The notes beneath the pieces were generated by a model. It did no database searches, was not told the origin of the DNA, and was given only the letters and a program-made list of their open reading frames with translations. Below are positions 4,914 to 5,532 of a DNA stretch of 5,532 nt, one piece after another. Where the stretch lies: contig VGAU01000135.1 of NCBI GenBank assembly GCA_016870675.1, positions 1 to 5,532 on the forward strand, written 5' to 3'. Each line of letters begins with the position of its first letter. The first letter of the stretch is position 1. Made by a program: the position numbers and the translations under genes. This DNA comes from Actinomycetota bacterium. GTDB lineage: Bacteria > Actinomycetota > Humimicrobiia > Humimicrobiales > Humimicrobiaceae.

Positions 4914-5321
4914 CTACTTCCCTGTTTTTAATAGAGATGCTATTGATAAAGAATTTACCTTGAGAATAGTATAATTTTCCACCTCATCTATTTTTTTCTT
5001 TAAAACACAACTTTTTATCTCCGGGCATATTTTCTTCTTAAATGTATGTTCCTGCAATTTTATTGGGCCTTGAAATATTTCTATCAATTTGCTTATATAT
5101 ATATTCTCAGGTCTGGTTGCCAATACAAAACCACCGTTTTTACCTTTATATGATCTAAGGATTCCTTTTTTATTCAGCTCTTGAAGTACCTTTCTTAAAA
5201 AGGGTCTTGGCATTTTTAAACCTTCAACCAACTCTTTAACAGAAACTATATCCTTATTACTCTTTACAATATAACAAAGTGCCCTTATAGCATAGTCGGT
5301 ATTTCTTGTAATTAAGTTCAC
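4914..5321 (-). CDS. Rrf2-family transcriptional regulator with two C-terminal cysteines
   Basis: This 135-residue protein is a full-length Rrf2 regulator. The DNA-binding winged helix covers about residues 1-70: TRNTDYAIRALCYI at 5-18, a helix-turn-helix with recognition helix around PRPFLRKVLQELNKKGIL (38-55), and the wing YKGKNGGFVLA at 58-68. The dimerisation helix and effector region follow. In IscR and NsrR three cysteines hold a cluster. Here only C99 and C105 (spacing C-x5-C) are present in that region, and the position six residues before C99 is T93, next to H92. It may bind a cluster with a non-cysteine ligand, act as a thiol switch, or sense something else. The start is GTG, with AGAGG nine bases upstream. 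A strong promoter with an embedded palindrome precedes it, suggesting autoregulation. It leads the operon of the eight-cysteine protein, rubrerythrin stub and Ogg2. Confidence 0.9.
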   Translation of the reverse strand: MNLITRNTDYAIRALCYIVKSNKDIVSVKELVEGLKMPRPFLRKVLQELNKKGILRSYKGKNGGFVLATRPENIYISKLIEIFQGPIKLQEHTFKKKICPEIKSCVLKKKIDEVENYTILKVNSLSIASLLKTGK

Positions 5322-5359
5322 TTATTATTTCCTCTACTTTCTATACTAGACTATTTGTA

Positions 5360-5388
5360 ATGATACTATAACAGTATCTTTATGTCAA
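5360..5388 (-). promoter_or_regulatory. sigma70-type promoter of the Rrf2 operon
   Basis: On the minus strand TTGACA (5388-5383, perfect -35) is followed after exactly 17 bases by TATCAT (5365-5360, five of six -10 matches). The predicted transcript start near 5353 gives a leader of about 30 bases before the GTG at 5321, with AGAGG at 5335-5331. This is the best promoter in the window. Confidence 0.8.
5362..5378. promoter_or_regulatory. GATACT-N5-AGTATC palindrome, likely Rrf2 operator
   Basis: A 17-base inverted repeat with perfect 6-base arms and one further pair near the centre lies in the spacer and overlaps the -10 hexamer of the Rrf2 promoter. A dimer bound here would block RNA polymerase. 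Self-repression from such a site is common for Rrf2 regulators, but the sequence does not match the known IscR site types closely. Confidence 0.65.
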
Positions 5389-5532
5389 TAGGAAATATAA
5401 ATCCATAACTTAAAATTTCAAATTGGTTCATTTTATTTTCTCAAAAATTATAAAGAATCGACTATAGCGAGATTTCATTCTTAAAATTAATAAGCTAAAT
5501 TGTCATAGAAATTTCTAAAAAACTGTGGAATA

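Noticed and set aside
5400..5532. A gene or promoter at the right edge
   Set aside because: I see no open frame of useful length, no convincing -35/-10 pair and no strong hairpin in this A+T-rich stretch.

Overview
This window is strongly A+T rich, with bacterial Shine-Dalgarno sites and one near-consensus sigma70-type promoter. TGA is used as a normal stop at two intact genes. The gene set is iron-sulfur scaffold, rubrerythrin-type rubredoxin, Rrf2 regulator, archaeal-type Ogg2 glycosylase, zinc ribbons and a TusA remnant. This suggests a low-GC anaerobic bacterium, of clostridial type or an uncultured lineage such as Atribacterota. The lineage is an inference from gene content only.

Layout: one plus-strand gene (SIMPL/DUF541, 50-778) converges on a long series of minus-strand genes. 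The convergent gap (779-1215) has no intact gene. It holds a decayed minus-strand reading frame and perhaps a weak terminator. In order of transcription, the minus-strand series starts at a promoter with an embedded palindrome (5360-5388). It continues with an Rrf2 regulator (5321-4914), an eight-cysteine small protein (4908-4645), a rubrerythrin C-terminal stub (4648-4424) and an Ogg2 8-oxoguanine glycosylase/lyase (4407-3760). The spacings are 5 nt, a 4-nt ATGA overlap and 16 nt, so these four look like one operon.

After a 149-nt gap with its own possible regulatory dyad comes a second cluster. It contains an IscU/NifU-type scaffold (3610-3233), a double zinc-ribbon protein (3216-3013) and a start-proximal TusA-like fragment that stops after 19 codons (3010-2951). 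After a further 135 nt come a calcineurin-like metallophosphoesterase (2877-2254) and a ParB/sulfiredoxin-fold protein (2166-1216), separated by a hairpin-forming spacer.

Working interpretation (inference): the right half is a redox or oxygen-damage response unit. A possibly Fe-S- or thiol-sensing Rrf2 repressor would control itself, two small metal-binding redox proteins and the repair enzyme for oxidised guanine. An Fe-S assembly and sulfur-handling cluster lies just downstream. The phosphoesterase and ParB-like pair have no clear link to that theme. I see no mobile element, CRISPR array, tRNA or rRNA in the window.
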